36,354 nucleotides of DNA from JALYXS01 sp051003795 (GCA_051003795.1 JBPCKZ010000058.1:1-36354); one strand, 5' to 3'; positions 1-9,314 are shown, counted from the stretch's first letter. Translations and numbers: made by a program. Notes: generated by a model from the sequence alone, not told the origin.

Positions 1-2
1 GG

Positions 3-143
3 TTGCTGTTGCTGGCTTTGATCGGCATCGCGCGGGGATCGTGGTGGTACTTGCTGCCGCTCGGCATGGCGATTCCTCGCGTCGTTTTGCAACTGGCGCC
101 GCAGGTGTCCCACGTCATTCGCGGGATACGTGTCCTTTACTGA
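3..143 (+). CDS. C-terminal end of an integral membrane protein (partial)
   Basis: An open frame enters from outside the window and ends at TGA 141-143, giving the last 46 residues. It begins with a run of Leu/Ala/Ile, continues through GSWWYLLPLGMAIPRVV and ends in IRGIRVLY, so at least one membrane segment is visible. I cannot assign a family from this tail. About 250 bases follow before the next gene. Confidence 0.5.
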   Translation: MLLLALIGIARGSWWYLLPLGMAIPRVVLQLAPQVSHVIRGIRVLY

Positions 144-390
144 GCGACGTTATATTATGAAGCGTCCCCGATGAATTTCGTCGCGAACGATCGCGACTAC
201 ATCGTGATGAAGAGCCTTGGCTCGATTCCGCTCTGCTTGAATGAAGGGATGGCGCGACGCCGATGAGTGTCGATGCGCAATTGCCCTTTTACAACGAGAA
301 GAACCGGGCGAACATGTTCCATGCGGAAGGAAACAGCCGTGCTTGTCGAGTACGTGGAAAAGCCGGATGAGCGGACCAACACCGTAGGGG
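144..390. other. Gap with short unrecognised open frames
   Basis: Two short plus-strand frames (171-266 and 263-370) and a third frame reading ...EYVEKPDERTNTVGDVRS to a TAA near 416 look like pieces of one frameshifted reading frame, because protein-like text jumps between frames. I recognise no family, and no promoter or RNA is evident. It may be further debris of the scarred region that follows. Confidence 0.3.
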
Positions 391-1179
391 ATGTTCGTTC
401 AATCGAATTTAAATAAGTACCCATCGGCTCTGGCACCGACCCCCTTGGTGCCGATCCGGCTTTCGCCCGGATCGCCGCAGGTTTACTGCAAGCTCGAATT
501 TCTGAATCCCAGCGGGTCCACTAAAGATCGCATCGCCCGTTACATCCTCGAAAACGCTTTACTCGACGGGCGGGTAAAGCCGGGCGGCGCGGTGATTGAG
601 GCGTCGAGCGGATCGACCAGTATCGCCATGGCTTTGACTTGCGCGCAACTGGGACTGCGGTTCATCGCCGTGATGCCGGAAGGGGTGAGCAACGAGCGGG
701 TGCTAACGATCCGGGCATATGGCGGCGCGATTCACTTCACGCCGCGCGCGGACGGCGTTCGCGAAGCCATTCGGGAATCGGAACGGCTGGCTAACAACAC
801 CGATGCGTTTCTCCCGCGGCAATTCGCCAATCCGGACAACGCTTCGGCTCACGAGTTCGGCACCGCGCGCGAGATTTTGAGCCAGCTCCCGAACGGCCGG
901 GTCGATGCGGTCGTGAGCGGAGTCGGAACCGGCGGGACGATCGTGGGCTTGTATCGTGGTTTTGAGGCGAGCGGACATTCGCTTCGCCCCGTGCTGGCGC
1001 GTCCGGTGAATTTGACGCGATCCCGCGAGGAAGAGTGCTGCAGTTTTAGCTGTTGCATACCGGGAGTGGTCGACAGCATCTCGACCATCTTTCGAGCCGC
1101 CGACTTCCCCAACCTGATTACGGTGGAGGTGGACGACCGCGAAGCGATCCAAGTCACGCGCCAGCTCATGAGGGTGTAA
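391..1179 (+). pseudogene. Truncated PLP-dependent cysteine synthase-like protein (CysK/SbnA family)
   Basis: The 262-residue product matches fold-type II PLP enzymes of the O-acetylserine sulfhydrylase/SbnA group, which add a sulfur or amino nucleophile to an activated serine. Visible are the PLP-lysine region NPSGSTKDR (Lys about residue 46), the substrate loop EASSGSTS, and the phosphate-binding glycine loop GVGTGGT near residue 188. Family members are usually 300 residues or more. Here the frame stops after RQLM, before the conserved GPSSG region, and IS256-like sequence starts at the same place. The gene is therefore probably cut by the insertion and inactive. The ATG at 391 has an AGGGG only two bases upstream, so the true start is uncertain. 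Confidence 0.75.
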
Positions 1180-1337
1180 AAAGGATTGTGTAAACGCGGT
1201 TCTCGACAGAGACGAAGATAGGAGAACCGATTGAGATCAAAAAAGAGCTGATAGACGAACTAATCGCCGGCAGTGGGGGCAATTTGATCGGCCCCAACGG
1301 TTTGGTGAAGGAATTGACAAAGGCGCTGTTTAGTTGA
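1171..1337 (+). mobile_element. IS256-family remnant, 5' end with transposase N-terminus
   Basis: After the broken synthase comes GGATTGTGTAAACGCGG, which resembles an IS256-type terminal repeat, then AGGAGAACCG as a ribosome site, then a frame from 1230 to TGA 1335-1337. It reads EIKKELIDELIAG...NLIGPNGLVKELTKAL, the typical N-terminus of IS256/mutator transposases. The start codon appears changed from ATG to ATT at 1230-1232. Only about 35 of roughly 400 residues remain. A second IS256 fragment in opposite orientation lies at 3937-4400. Confidence 0.75.
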
Positions 1338-1378
1338 TAGATTCTCATTTCTATCGATCATTGCTTTCAGGACAAGAT

Positions 1379-3931
1379 ATGGGTCTCACTTGGCAACCTT
1401 GGACTAGCGTGTCGGAAGGTAAGAGTACGCCGGGCGCGCCAGTTACGGCAGTACCGTGGGGAAATAGCTTCGCCCTGTTTATCGCCGATCCCAGCGGCGG
1501 GATTTACGCAATCAAGGCCGAACCAGGCTTTGGTTGGGAATTGGTGCCGGGACGCAGCACCACGCCTGGCGCTCGGATTACCGCGGTGCCGTCGGGAAAT
1601 CGCTTCAAGTTGTTTATGGCCGACGTTAACGGTGAGATCTTCACGACCTCAGGAATCCCGTACCAAGGTTGGGATTCCTGGACCAGCGTGTCGGAAGGCT
1701 CCAGCACGCCCGGCGCGCCGGTTGCGGCAGTACCGTTCGGACAGAGCTTCGCCCTGTTCATCGCCGATCCCGGCGGCGAGATCTACGCGCTCAATGCCCA
1801 ACCGGGCTTTGGTTGGGAATTGGTGCCGGGACGCAGCACCAGGCCGGGCGCTCAGGTTACTGCGGTGCCGTCGGGAAATCGCTTCACGTTGTTTATGGCC
1901 GATGCGAACGGTGAGATCTTCACGACCTCAGGAATCCCGTACCAAGGTTGGGATCCCTGGACCAGCGTGTCGGAAGGTAAGAGTACGCCGGGCGCGCCGG
2001 TTGCGGCAGTACCGTTCGGACAGGGCTTCGCCCTGTTTATCGCCGATCCCGGCGGTGGGATCTACGCGATCAATGCCCAACCAGGCTTTGGTTGGGAATT
2101 GGTGCCGGGACACAGCACCAAGCCGGGCGCTCAGGTTACCGCAATGCCCTGGAACAACCCGATATCACCAGAGCGCTTCCTCCTGTTTATGGCCGATGTC
2201 GACGGTACAATTTATATGACCTCAGGAATCCCTTACCAAGGTTGGGATCCCTGGACTAACGTGTCTAAAGGGATCAGTACGCCCGGCGCGCCGGTTGCGG
2301 CAGTGCCGTGGGGACAGGATTTTGCCCTTTTTTTCGCCGATCTCAATGGGTTGATCCGCAAAACGTCTTCTTTCGCCCCGGGCGATGTGCCGACGTATCA
2401 CGTCGATAGCCGCCGTACCGGATTAAATGCTAATTTCCCATTTGGCCGTGGGGGCGGCCCATGGACGCGCTACACAGCGCTACCCACGAGAGCCGTGATC
2501 CGCGCGGCTCCGCTCTACCTCTCGCAATATCATTTCACCGCCGGACCACACGCAAGCGAGACTCACGATGTTGTCATTGTTGCTAGCTCCGACAACACTG
2601 TCTACGCATACGCTGAGGATGAGCTTCTGGCCGGAGGGCTGAACGCGCTATGGGTCCAACAATCATTAGGAATGCCAGGCCAACGTCAAGGCAACGTTGG
2701 CATGCCCGGAATTGCGAGTACGCCGGTCATTGATCGCTCGAGTGCCACCATCTACGTGGTTGCTTACGTTTCTGATTCGTCTGGCGAGGCCTTTAGGGTC
2801 GTCGCTCTAGACCTAAATACAGGGACCATCCGTAATCAGGCGAAACTCAACGACCCCGGCGGCTCTGGCCGCCCTACGTTCAACCCGACGTTGCAAGACC
2901 AGCGGGGCGGCCTCAATCTTGTGAACGGGTGGATTTATGCAACGTTCGCCGACTACGGAGCTGATGAGAGCGGGGCAATCGCCTACCACGGTTGGGTAGT
3001 GGGTTGTAACCACTTGAATCTTTCGCAACAATTATTCTTGCCGATTACCAAGGTCGTCGGCGGGGGTATGTGGGGCGCTGGGGGAGCCGCCGCGGCCCTA
3101 GATGGGACGCTATATTTGAGCACGGGTAACGCTGGCGGAATAGCTCCCGTAGGAAACAATCCCGATCCCACTGGCTACTGGAAAGCCTTAGGTGGGAAAC
3201 ATCCCGGGGACATAGGCGATTTTTTCGAGGCAGTCGTTCGAGTTCAGCGTTCGGCTACCGGGTTGCACGTCGTGGGATGGTATCAGCCGACCTGGGCGAA
3301 GACCTTAAATGACGGTGATTTGGATTTAGGTGGATCAAGCCCCCTCGTGCTCCCGCCTATTGAAGGCCGGAATCTTGTAATCACCACAGGGAAAGACGGC
3401 AGGATATATCTCCTGGATGCCACTCTAGGGGGATGGGGCGCAGAGTTGTATTCCGACATTTTCACTGGGCCCGGTTTCGACGGTAGTGAGGGCGGGAGCA
3501 AATGTGCGGCCGCGTATTATCACGATCCAACTAGCGGCGGGGACTTTGTTTATGTAGTTTGTTTAGGCACACCTGGCCTTACCGCCTACCGGGTCGAGGT
3601 TTCGGGCAGCCCGCGTCTCGCGAAAGCGTGGCAATCGCAGATTGGGTTCGCCGGGCTTCCGGGTTCGCCGTTCGTAACCGCGGATCCAGAAAGGAAAGAA
3701 GCGATCGTGTGGGTCGCTGGCGCCACACCAGACCGCGTGAGCAATAAGCTGTACGGATTGGACGCGGTAAGCGGTCAATTGGTATTTCAGTCTGACGAAA
3801 TTGGGCCTGCTTTCAGCCTTCAGCCCGTTGTCGGGGCTGGCCGAAGCATATTTGTGGGGACAACGACAGGTGTAGTCGGCTACACCGAGATTGCCGGAAC
3901 GTCGTTGAAAGTTAGCGACTCTCGATCATAA
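1379..3931 (+). CDS. Repeat protein: seven ~46-residue lectin-like blades plus C-terminal PQQ-like propeller
   Basis: The product is 851 residues from ATG 1379, chosen because CAGGAC lies 6-7 bases upstream; a TTG at 1334 would extend it into the IS256 remnant. Residues about 8-335 hold seven tandem units. The units alternate WTSVSEG-type and WELVPGRS-type starts, and each contains a TPGAxVxAVP strand and an LFxADxxGxIY strand. They resemble fucose-lectin/tectonin-like propeller blades, and seven could close one propeller. Residues about 335-851 contain PQQ/quinoprotein-like strands (VVIVASSDNTVYAY, ASTPVIDRSS, GRIYLLDA). No signal peptide is visible. A carbohydrate-binding or surface role is inference. 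The gene lies between two IS256 remnants. Confidence 0.8.
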   Translation: MGLTWQPWTSVSEGKSTPGAPVTAVPWGNSFALFIADPSGGIYAIKAEPGFGWELVPGRSTTPGARITAVPSGNRFKLFMADVNGEIFTTSGIPYQGWDSWTSVSEGSSTPGAPVAAVPFGQSFALFIADPGGEIYALNAQPGFGWELVPGRSTRPGAQVTAVPSGNRFTLFMADANGEIFTTSGIPYQGWDPWTSVSEGKSTPGAPVAAVPFGQGFALFIADPGGGIYAINAQPGFGWELVPGHSTKPGAQVTAMPWNNPISPERFLLFMADVDGTIYMTSGIPYQGWDPWTNVSKGISTPGAPVAAVPWGQDFALFFADLNGLIRKTSSFAPGDVPTYHVDSRRTGLNANFPFGRGGGPWTRYTALPTRAVIRAAPLYLSQYHFTAGPHASETHDVVIVASSDNTVYAYAEDELLAGGLNALWVQQSLGMPGQRQGNVGMPGIASTPVIDRSSATIYVVAYVSDSSGEAFRVVALDLNTGTIRNQAKLNDPGGSGRPTFNPTLQDQRGGLNLVNGWIYATFADYGADESGAIAYHGWVVGCNHLNLSQQLFLPITKVVGGGMWGAGGAAAALDGTLYLSTGNAGGIAPVGNNPDPTGYWKALGGKHPGDIGDFFEAVVRVQRSATGLHVVGWYQPTWAKTLNDGDLDLGGSSPLVLPPIEGRNLVITTGKDGRIYLLDATLGGWGAELYSDIFTGPGFDGSEGGSKCAAAYYHDPTSGGDFVYVVCLGTPGLTAYRVEVSGSPRLAKAWQSQIGFAGLPGSPFVTADPERKEAIVWVAGATPDRVSNKLYGLDAVSGQLVFQSDEIGPAFSLQPVVGAGRSIFVGTTTGVVGYTEIAGTSLKVSDSRS
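1400..2380 (+). repeat. 279-bp tandem DNA repeat encoding two propeller blades per unit
   Basis: Copies begin at Trp codons 1400, 1679 and 1958, exactly 279 bp apart, and at 2252. The third unit is 15 bp longer because of an insertion near 2155-2170. The last unit is half length. Copies are nearly identical over long stretches, indicating recent amplification rather than ancient blade duplication. The region is a likely site of copy-number change and assembly error. Confidence 0.9.
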
Positions 3932-3936
3932 TAAGG

Positions 3937-4400
3937 CTATGCGACCGCAGCTTCTTTCGCAATCGTTTTCTTGGACACCGCGTTGGTCATTGCCGACAGC
4001 AGTAGCGGAATCTGTTTATGGCCGATGGCTTTGCGGAACTGGCGCTCGGCGGCGACCAGCCCCGAGGCGACCCAGCGTTCGACGTCATCACCGGCGCGCG
4101 CCAGCGCGCGTCGTCGAGAATGTACAAACAGTGGCGTCGAGAAGTCCAAGCCGCGCTCGACAAGCTCACTCAGCAAGCCACTCACAACGGCCGTATTTTC
4201 CGTCGCACCTTCGCGCAGGCCCAACGCGGTTTTGCGTCCATCGCAGCCAATACCAAGGGCTGCGATCTTCTGCCGGTCCTTGAAAGGGAGTGCCGTCGAT
4301 GAGCACCGCGCATATCTGCAACTCACCCAGCGGACGCGCCATCAACTGCTTCACTTTTTCGCGACTGGCCTTCAAATGAAGTTTTCGCTCACCGCCGATT
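3937..4400 (-). pseudogene. IS256-family transposase remnant (frameshifted and internally deleted)
   Basis: Read on the minus strand, one frame carries ERKLHLKASREKVKQLMARP and LGELQICAVLIDGTPF. A second frame continues with RQKIAALGIGCDGRKT, LGLREGATEN and LVERGLDFSTPL. The sequence then jumps to the family C-terminus (RWVASGLVAAERQFRKAIGHKQIP) and stops at 3937. The order and spacing fit IS256/mutator transposases, but the DDE core between DFSTPL and RWVASGL is deleted, and there is a frameshift near 4280. It cannot encode an active enzyme. It is oriented opposite to the N-terminal fragment at 1171-1337. Confidence 0.85.
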
Positions 4401-4713
4401 CGCGAGAGCGAGGTCGGGGCATCACATCCGAACCACACTCGGCTGTCTGATGCCCAAATCGCGCAAGTGTAACAGCACAGCGTGCCAGCTAGGGATAGAA
4501 CTCGCAAAACGGCGTTCGTAGGCATCCTCAATCTAGGCGGGCCGACCGGGTGGCCGGAGACAGGTCCACATCGAATGAAGGTCCTTAACGTCCAATGTTG
4601 ACCAATGGAGGAGCGATCCCAGTTATCCCGTGCCGTCGGAAGTCGGGAAAGCCATGCTGGGCAATTTGCTTGTTGACCTGAGTAATCGCCCATCGCATTG
4701 CCCCGCCCAAAGG
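4401..4713. other. Stretch without a recognisable gene
   Basis: A minus-strand open frame continues upstream of the transposase remnant to 4693, but its text shows no family signature. It is probably degraded insertion-sequence DNA. I see no RNA gene or clear promoter here. Confidence 0.35.
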
Positions 4714-6807
4714 TTACTGGAAGTTTAAATCCTCGGGCAAAAACGCGGGCGTTACAAAAAGGTCTTTTCCAAACAAGGGCCGGACCAGATCGTTGATATC
4801 GAGAATCGTTTTGCCATCGGATTTCAGGAATTCCGCGATCTGCGCCTGCGCGGCCAGCGCAATCGCCGCCCCGGGGATCGAATCGAGGTTCGTCAGGAAC
4901 GTGTGGGGATTCGTCGAAAGGTCGGGCGCCACGGCGCGGGCGACATCGTTCTGAAAGTAGACCAACGAATCCTGCATGTTGGCCGACCCCACCAAATTGC
5001 TACTCGCCGGGTTCGGCACCGTCTTATCGCCCTTGGCCTCCTGCCAGAGCACGTTCTTGATCGGCACGTTGGGCAGGGTCGATGAGCGCAAGTGCGGCGC
5101 AAATGGGATTGGATCGCCCGGCGATTCGTACCATTCCGCGAAATCGAAAAAATTTTGAATGTCAATGGCCCCAGGCACATTGTTGACGACCGCCGCGCGA
5201 TACCGCAATGGGGAGTTATCGTTGAAATCGCGGCCCATCACGTTCAATAACGGGGGCGCGCGCAGCGCCAGCGCTTGTGCCGCCAGAAGATGAAACGCGG
5301 GGCTCAAGCGCAAGATTTCGACGACCGATCCGCCGCCCACATTCAAGGCGGCCGTCTGAATGGTAGGTTCCACGGCCATCAGGATCGTTCCGTAAATACT
5401 GCCGAACGATTGGCCGCCGTAGTAGATCCGGCTTGGATCGAAAGCGATGGAACCATCGCCGGCCACATCCACGCCGCTTTGAATCACCCGGACCAACTGC
5501 ATTAAATCGACGACCGTCTGGCGAAGGCAATCTCGCGACCCGGACAAACCCGGCAGGACGCAACCTTCCGTATCGTCGATTGTCCCGTCGCCATCGATAT
5601 CCAACCCGCGTCCTCCGGTCGGAATTTCGGTGGTGTTGCCGGATTTGTCCGTTAAGACCACGGTGCCATTGGAGCCGCCGCCGTGCCCGAAAACATTAAT
5701 CGCGACCGTTGCGAAACCCGCTTGCGCAAGCGTGGAAGCGACCGCGCTCGGCGCGCCGAAGCTGCTGTCGGTGAATCCATGCCCGAAAATCACGACCGGA
5801 TATCCGGATGCGGGAGCGGCCCCGGGCGGCAAATATACGTGAAACGTAATGGGAGCGGCAGCCGCGGGTACGGGAGGCGGCATTCCGGTGGGCGTATCCG
5901 CGATGGTTAACGACTGGCCGAGATAGACCGGCGATTGAAATGCGCCGAACGCAATTCGTCCGACGCCGGCGAGGAGAACGAGCGGCAGCGCGGAGTTTAC
6001 CAGATCGGAAGAATTCGCTTTGACTTGGCGGCGCAACGTAATTCCGGAGAGGTCGCCGATATTAAAGACGCTCTTGCCGGAACCGCGTTGGAATCCGAGG
6101 TTCGTATTCTGCAATTGCGCCCGCGCATTTTCCATGAAAACGGTTGCCGACATGGTCGTAAAAACGGAAGCGCCGGTAATCTTGCGAGGCCCGAATTGCG
6201 CCTGCTGGTCGTTAAATACCTGCCGCAATTGCCCGCAATAGACGGTCTGAAGAACTCCGGGCGGCGGCGACACGCAGCCGGTGAATGCCGGGTCGGGCTG
6301 CACGGGAGCTCCGCTGGTATCCGTGACGCCATCCGTCACTATGATGGCGAAGCGTCGATGTTGATCCAGCAGATAGTCGGGCTTGGCATAGCCGGTCTGA
6401 GTGGTCGGATCGTAACCGACTTCATTGATGGGAATGATTTCGCCCGTCGTCTCGATGCCGTATTCTTCGTTGGTCAGATTATCGAGAGCGACGAAATAGA
6501 CGCCCTGCCGGAGGCTGTCGGGGTTGATCGCGCCGGAGAAGCGGATGCGGATTCGCGGCTCGACCTGGAAACCGTCGAGACGATTCAAGGCCGCGACATC
6601 CTGGCAGGAGCTTGGTTGGGCGGTACAGTCGGGACTCGGTAGATTGATTCGCAGACCCGTTTTCTGGCTCGTATCGGGCACGGTGAGGAAGTCCGTCGGG
6701 AACGGCCCCACATCGGGAGACGAGGGATCGAAACGCACTGTAACCGCGGCCGGAAGAAGTTGAAAACCAAATAGGGCAGTTAACAATAACGCTGACGCTG
6801 GGCGCAT
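4714..6807 (-). CDS. Secreted lipase/esterase-like alpha/beta hydrolase (Pla-1/cef lipase type)
   Basis: This 697-residue protein has a signal peptide (LLLTALFGFQLLPAA). Its N-terminal region (about 25-200: FDPSSPDVGPFPTDFL, LNRLDGF, FSGAINPDSL) resembles the bacterial lipase N-terminal/Ig-like domain. An alpha/beta-hydrolase domain follows, with the oxyanion region VVIFGHGF and nucleophile motif GGQSFG (Ser467). Plausible acid and base are Asp594 (GDKTVPN) and His635 (NPHTF). It would act on an ester outside the cytoplasm; the substrate is unknown. The start lies 18 bp beyond the stop of the ketopantoate-reductase-like gene, suggesting cotranscription. No Shine-Dalgarno precedes ATG 6807, so translational coupling is possible. 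Confidence 0.8.
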   Translation of the reverse strand: MRPASALLLTALFGFQLLPAAVTVRFDPSSPDVGPFPTDFLTVPDTSQKTGLRINLPSPDCTAQPSSCQDVAALNRLDGFQVEPRIRIRFSGAINPDSLRQGVYFVALDNLTNEEYGIETTGEIIPINEVGYDPTTQTGYAKPDYLLDQHRRFAIIVTDGVTDTSGAPVQPDPAFTGCVSPPPGVLQTVYCGQLRQVFNDQQAQFGPRKITGASVFTTMSATVFMENARAQLQNTNLGFQRGSGKSVFNIGDLSGITLRRQVKANSSDLVNSALPLVLLAGVGRIAFGAFQSPVYLGQSLTIADTPTGMPPPVPAAAAPITFHVYLPPGAAPASGYPVVIFGHGFTDSSFGAPSAVASTLAQAGFATVAINVFGHGGGSNGTVVLTDKSGNTTEIPTGGRGLDIDGDGTIDDTEGCVLPGLSGSRDCLRQTVVDLMQLVRVIQSGVDVAGDGSIAFDPSRIYYGGQSFGSIYGTILMAVEPTIQTAALNVGGGSVVEILRLSPAFHLLAAQALALRAPPLLNVMGRDFNDNSPLRYRAAVVNNVPGAIDIQNFFDFAEWYESPGDPIPFAPHLRSSTLPNVPIKNVLWQEAKGDKTVPNPASSNLVGSANMQDSLVYFQNDVARAVAPDLSTNPHTFLTNLDSIPGAAIALAAQAQIAEFLKSDGKTILDINDLVRPLFGKDLFVTPAFLPEDLNFQ

Positions 6808-6825
6808 GGTGGAGAAAAGAGTATA

Positions 6826-7776
6826 TCAGGAGCCGGCGCGTACGCTGCCCAGCAGTTTCGCGCACGCGTAAACCGACCGCAAGTGCGGCACGGGCACTCC
6901 GAGACGATCGCCCAGTTCAACGACGGCTCCGGCGACCGCTTCCAACTCCATGGGGCGCCCCGCTTCGAGGTCCTGCAGCATTGAGGTTTTGTGTTCTCCC
7001 ACGTTGGCGGCTCCGGCGATGCGCCGCTCGATCGAGACCGGCATTTCCATGCCGAGTTTCGCGGCGATCGCGACGGCTTCTTCCATGATTTGGCGCACGA
7101 GGCCGCACGCCTCTGGATCGCGCGCGATGCCCGCGAGCGTTGCGCCGGTCAAGGCGCTGATGGGATTAAACGCGGCATTGCCGAGAATCTTGACCCAGAT
7201 TTCCTGCCGAATGCGAGTAGTGATGGGACAGCGCAGGCCGGCGGCGATCAACGCTTCCGCGATCGGGCGGCAGCGCTCGGAACGCGAGCCGTCGGGCTCG
7301 CCGAGCGAGATGCGATTTCCCTCCACGTGGCGGACTACGCCTGGCGAAACAACTTCGGTCGCGAAATAGACGATGGATCCGGCCACGCGGCGCGGATCGA
7401 TGGCGGCGGCGATGATGCCCCCTGGATCGACCCGTTCAAGCGGCGGCTCGAAGTACCACCAGGGAACGCCATTCTGCATGGAGACAACGACGGTTTCCGG
7501 CCCGATGAGCGGGCTTAACAGCGGGGCGAGCGAGGTAAGACCATGCGCTTTCACCGCCAGAAAGACAACATCGCAAGGGCCGATTTCCGCGAGGCTGCCC
7601 GAAACTTTTGGATGGGCCTCGAACTCGCCGTCGCCGGCGATCACGCGCACGCCGCGCTCTCGCATGGCCCGCAGATGCGGGCCGCGCGCGAATAGCGTGA
7701 CATCCTGCCCGGCGCGGGCCATCAGCGCGCCCATGTACGCGCCGACCGCACCCGCGCCCACGATGGCGGATTTCAT
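6826..7776 (-). CDS. panE: 2-dehydropantoate 2-reductase family protein (PanE/ApbA)
   Basis: The 316-residue product starts with a Rossmann NADPH site, IVGAGAVGAYMG (residues 5-16), and continues with VVFLAVKAHGL and VVSMQNGV, both typical of ketopantoate reductases. The C-terminal helical domain contains KILGNAAFNPISALTGAT, including the family's catalytic-lysine region, and KTSMLQDLEAGRPMELEA. The authentic reaction reduces ketopantoate to pantoate for coenzyme A synthesis. Many paralogues act on other 2-keto acids, and the setting between an acyl-CoA ligase (24 bp upstream) and a lipase makes a catabolic role possible. The symbol is therefore tentative. Confidence 0.85.
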   Translation of the reverse strand: MKSAIVGAGAVGAYMGALMARAGQDVTLFARGPHLRAMRERGVRVIAGDGEFEAHPKVSGSLAEIGPCDVVFLAVKAHGLTSLAPLLSPLIGPETVVVSMQNGVPWWYFEPPLERVDPGGIIAAAIDPRRVAGSIVYFATEVVSPGVVRHVEGNRISLGEPDGSRSERCRPIAEALIAAGLRCPITTRIRQEIWVKILGNAAFNPISALTGATLAGIARDPEACGLVRQIMEEAVAIAAKLGMEMPVSIERRIAGAANVGEHKTSMLQDLEAGRPMELEAVAGAVVELGDRLGVPVPHLRSVYACAKLLGSVRAGS

Positions 7777-7800
7777 GCTCGCCTCAAAAAACGCTCGGCA

Positions 7801-9279
7801 TCACGCGAACGCCTGGGCTACCGCGCGGCGTTGAATCTTTCCGGTTGCCGTCCGGGGAATAGTCTCGACGATGTGAATTTTCTTGGGCCTCTTGAACTCC
7901 GCCACGCGCTCTTTGCAAAAGGCCAGTAGATCCGCCTCGGTCGCCGGTTCCTTCAGCACCACCGCGGCCGCGACCTCCTCTCCCCACGACGAGTGCGCGA
8001 ATCCGAAGCACACCGCCTCGGCAACGGCGGGATGGGTTAGCAGCACCAGATCCAACTCCGCCGGCGAAATCTTCTCGCCGCCGCGGTTGATCATCTCCTT
8101 CAGGCGGCCAATCAGCCGCAGATAACCTTCATCGTCGAGCACGCCTTGGTCGCCGGTGCGAAACCAGCCATTGACGAACGAAACGGCGTTTGCCTCCGGA
8201 TTATTTTCATACCCTTTGACGACTCCCGGGCCGCGAATCACTACTTCGCCTGGCGTTCCAACGGGAAGGAGATTGCCGTCCGCGTCCATCGTGCTAATCT
8301 CGACGCCGGTGCCGCGCCCCACGCTGCCCGGCTTGCGCGCGCGCGGCGGAAGCGGATTCGAAGACATCTGGTGCGAGGCCTCGGTCATTCCGTAGGCTTC
8401 GAGCACCGGAACGCCGAATGTGTTTTCCATGCGCTCCATGTTCTCGGGCGAGAGCGGGGCGCTGCACGAGCGGATGAATCGCAATTGCGCGGCGCTCTCG
8501 GGCCGTTCGCCGCCCGCTCGCGCCAATAGAAGTTGGTGAATTGTCGGAACGGCGGAGTACCACGTCACTTTCCAATCCCGCACCGTGCGCCAGAAAGAGA
8601 GCGCGTTGAATTTCACCGGCGCGATAACCGCGCCGCCCGAAAGGAAAGTCGCGAGCACCGAAGCAACCAGGCCATGAACATGAAACAGAGGCATCACGCA
8701 GAGTGAAACGTCGTCCGCCGTTAGCTGGTATGTTTCCATGATGTTCTTCGCGGATACGGCGAGATTGGCGTGCGGAATGGGAACTCGCTTGGGACGCCCG
8801 GTGCTGCCGCTGGTGTGCAGAACGAGGGCAATTCGATCGTCCGTGGGTGGCTCCGCGGGAGTGGAAGCATCGCTGCCCGAAATGGAGACGTTGCCGTTCG
8901 CGTCGAGTTCGGCGGTCAATACCGGGACCGTATCGCCGGCGGCGCGGCGGGCTTCTTCGCCGCCTTCGGGAGGAACGACCAGCAATTTCGCCGACGTGTC
9001 GTCGAGATAAAAACTGAATTCCTCGAAGCGATATCCCAAATTCAATGGCGCGGCGGTGCCGGCGACGGCCGCGGCAAGGAAGCAGACGATGGCGGGAACG
9101 CCGTTCGGAAGAGCGATGGCGACGCGATCTCCCGGACGAATTCCCGCTCCTGCAAACCGGCTGGCGACGTGCCGCACTTGACGGCGAAGATCGTCGTAAG
9201 TAAGTTGAATGCCGCTCTCGGACGCGACGATCGCGACGCGATTTCGAGGAGCGCTTTCGAGCAGTTGCCACAGAGTCAT
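7801..9279 (-). CDS. AMP-dependent acyl-CoA synthetase/ligase
   Basis: The 492-residue product is an ANL-superfamily adenylating enzyme that makes an acyl-CoA from a carboxylate, ATP and CoA. Visible are the P-loop LVLHTSGSTGRPKRVP (A3), YGMTEASHQM (A5), GWFRTGDQGVLDDEGYL (A7), GRLKEMINRGGEKISP (A8) and the C-terminal lysine motif PRTATGKIQRR (A10, catalytic Lys near residue 482). Length and motif spacing resemble the oxalate-CoA ligase/Pcs60 subgroup, but the substrate cannot be read from sequence. It is the first gene of the run ligase, reductase, lipase on this strand. Confidence 0.85.
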   Translation of the reverse strand: MTLWQLLESAPRNRVAIVASESGIQLTYDDLRRQVRHVASRFAGAGIRPGDRVAIALPNGVPAIVCFLAAAVAGTAAPLNLGYRFEEFSFYLDDTSAKLLVVPPEGGEEARRAAGDTVPVLTAELDANGNVSISGSDASTPAEPPTDDRIALVLHTSGSTGRPKRVPIPHANLAVSAKNIMETYQLTADDVSLCVMPLFHVHGLVASVLATFLSGGAVIAPVKFNALSFWRTVRDWKVTWYSAVPTIHQLLLARAGGERPESAAQLRFIRSCSAPLSPENMERMENTFGVPVLEAYGMTEASHQMSSNPLPPRARKPGSVGRGTGVEISTMDADGNLLPVGTPGEVVIRGPGVVKGYENNPEANAVSFVNGWFRTGDQGVLDDEGYLRLIGRLKEMINRGGEKISPAELDLVLLTHPAVAEAVCFGFAHSSWGEEVAAAVVLKEPATEADLLAFCKERVAEFKRPKKIHIVETIPRTATGKIQRRAVAQAFA

Positions 9280-9314
9280 ACAAAAACTTTAGCGCAGGGG
9301 GTACGCTGGTTTGC

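Noticed and set aside
1400..2380. Possible CRISPR-like array
   Set aside because: The repeats are 279 bp, contiguous and in frame within a coding region, with no spacers or cas genes.
5935..6642. Plus-strand frame of 235 codons
   Set aside because: Antisense of the secreted lipase-like gene, whose motifs and signal peptide are convincing.
7322..7331. Second parS-like CCACGTGG
   Set aside because: It lies in the reductase coding sequence and lacks the GTT/AAC arms, so it is only a chance core match.
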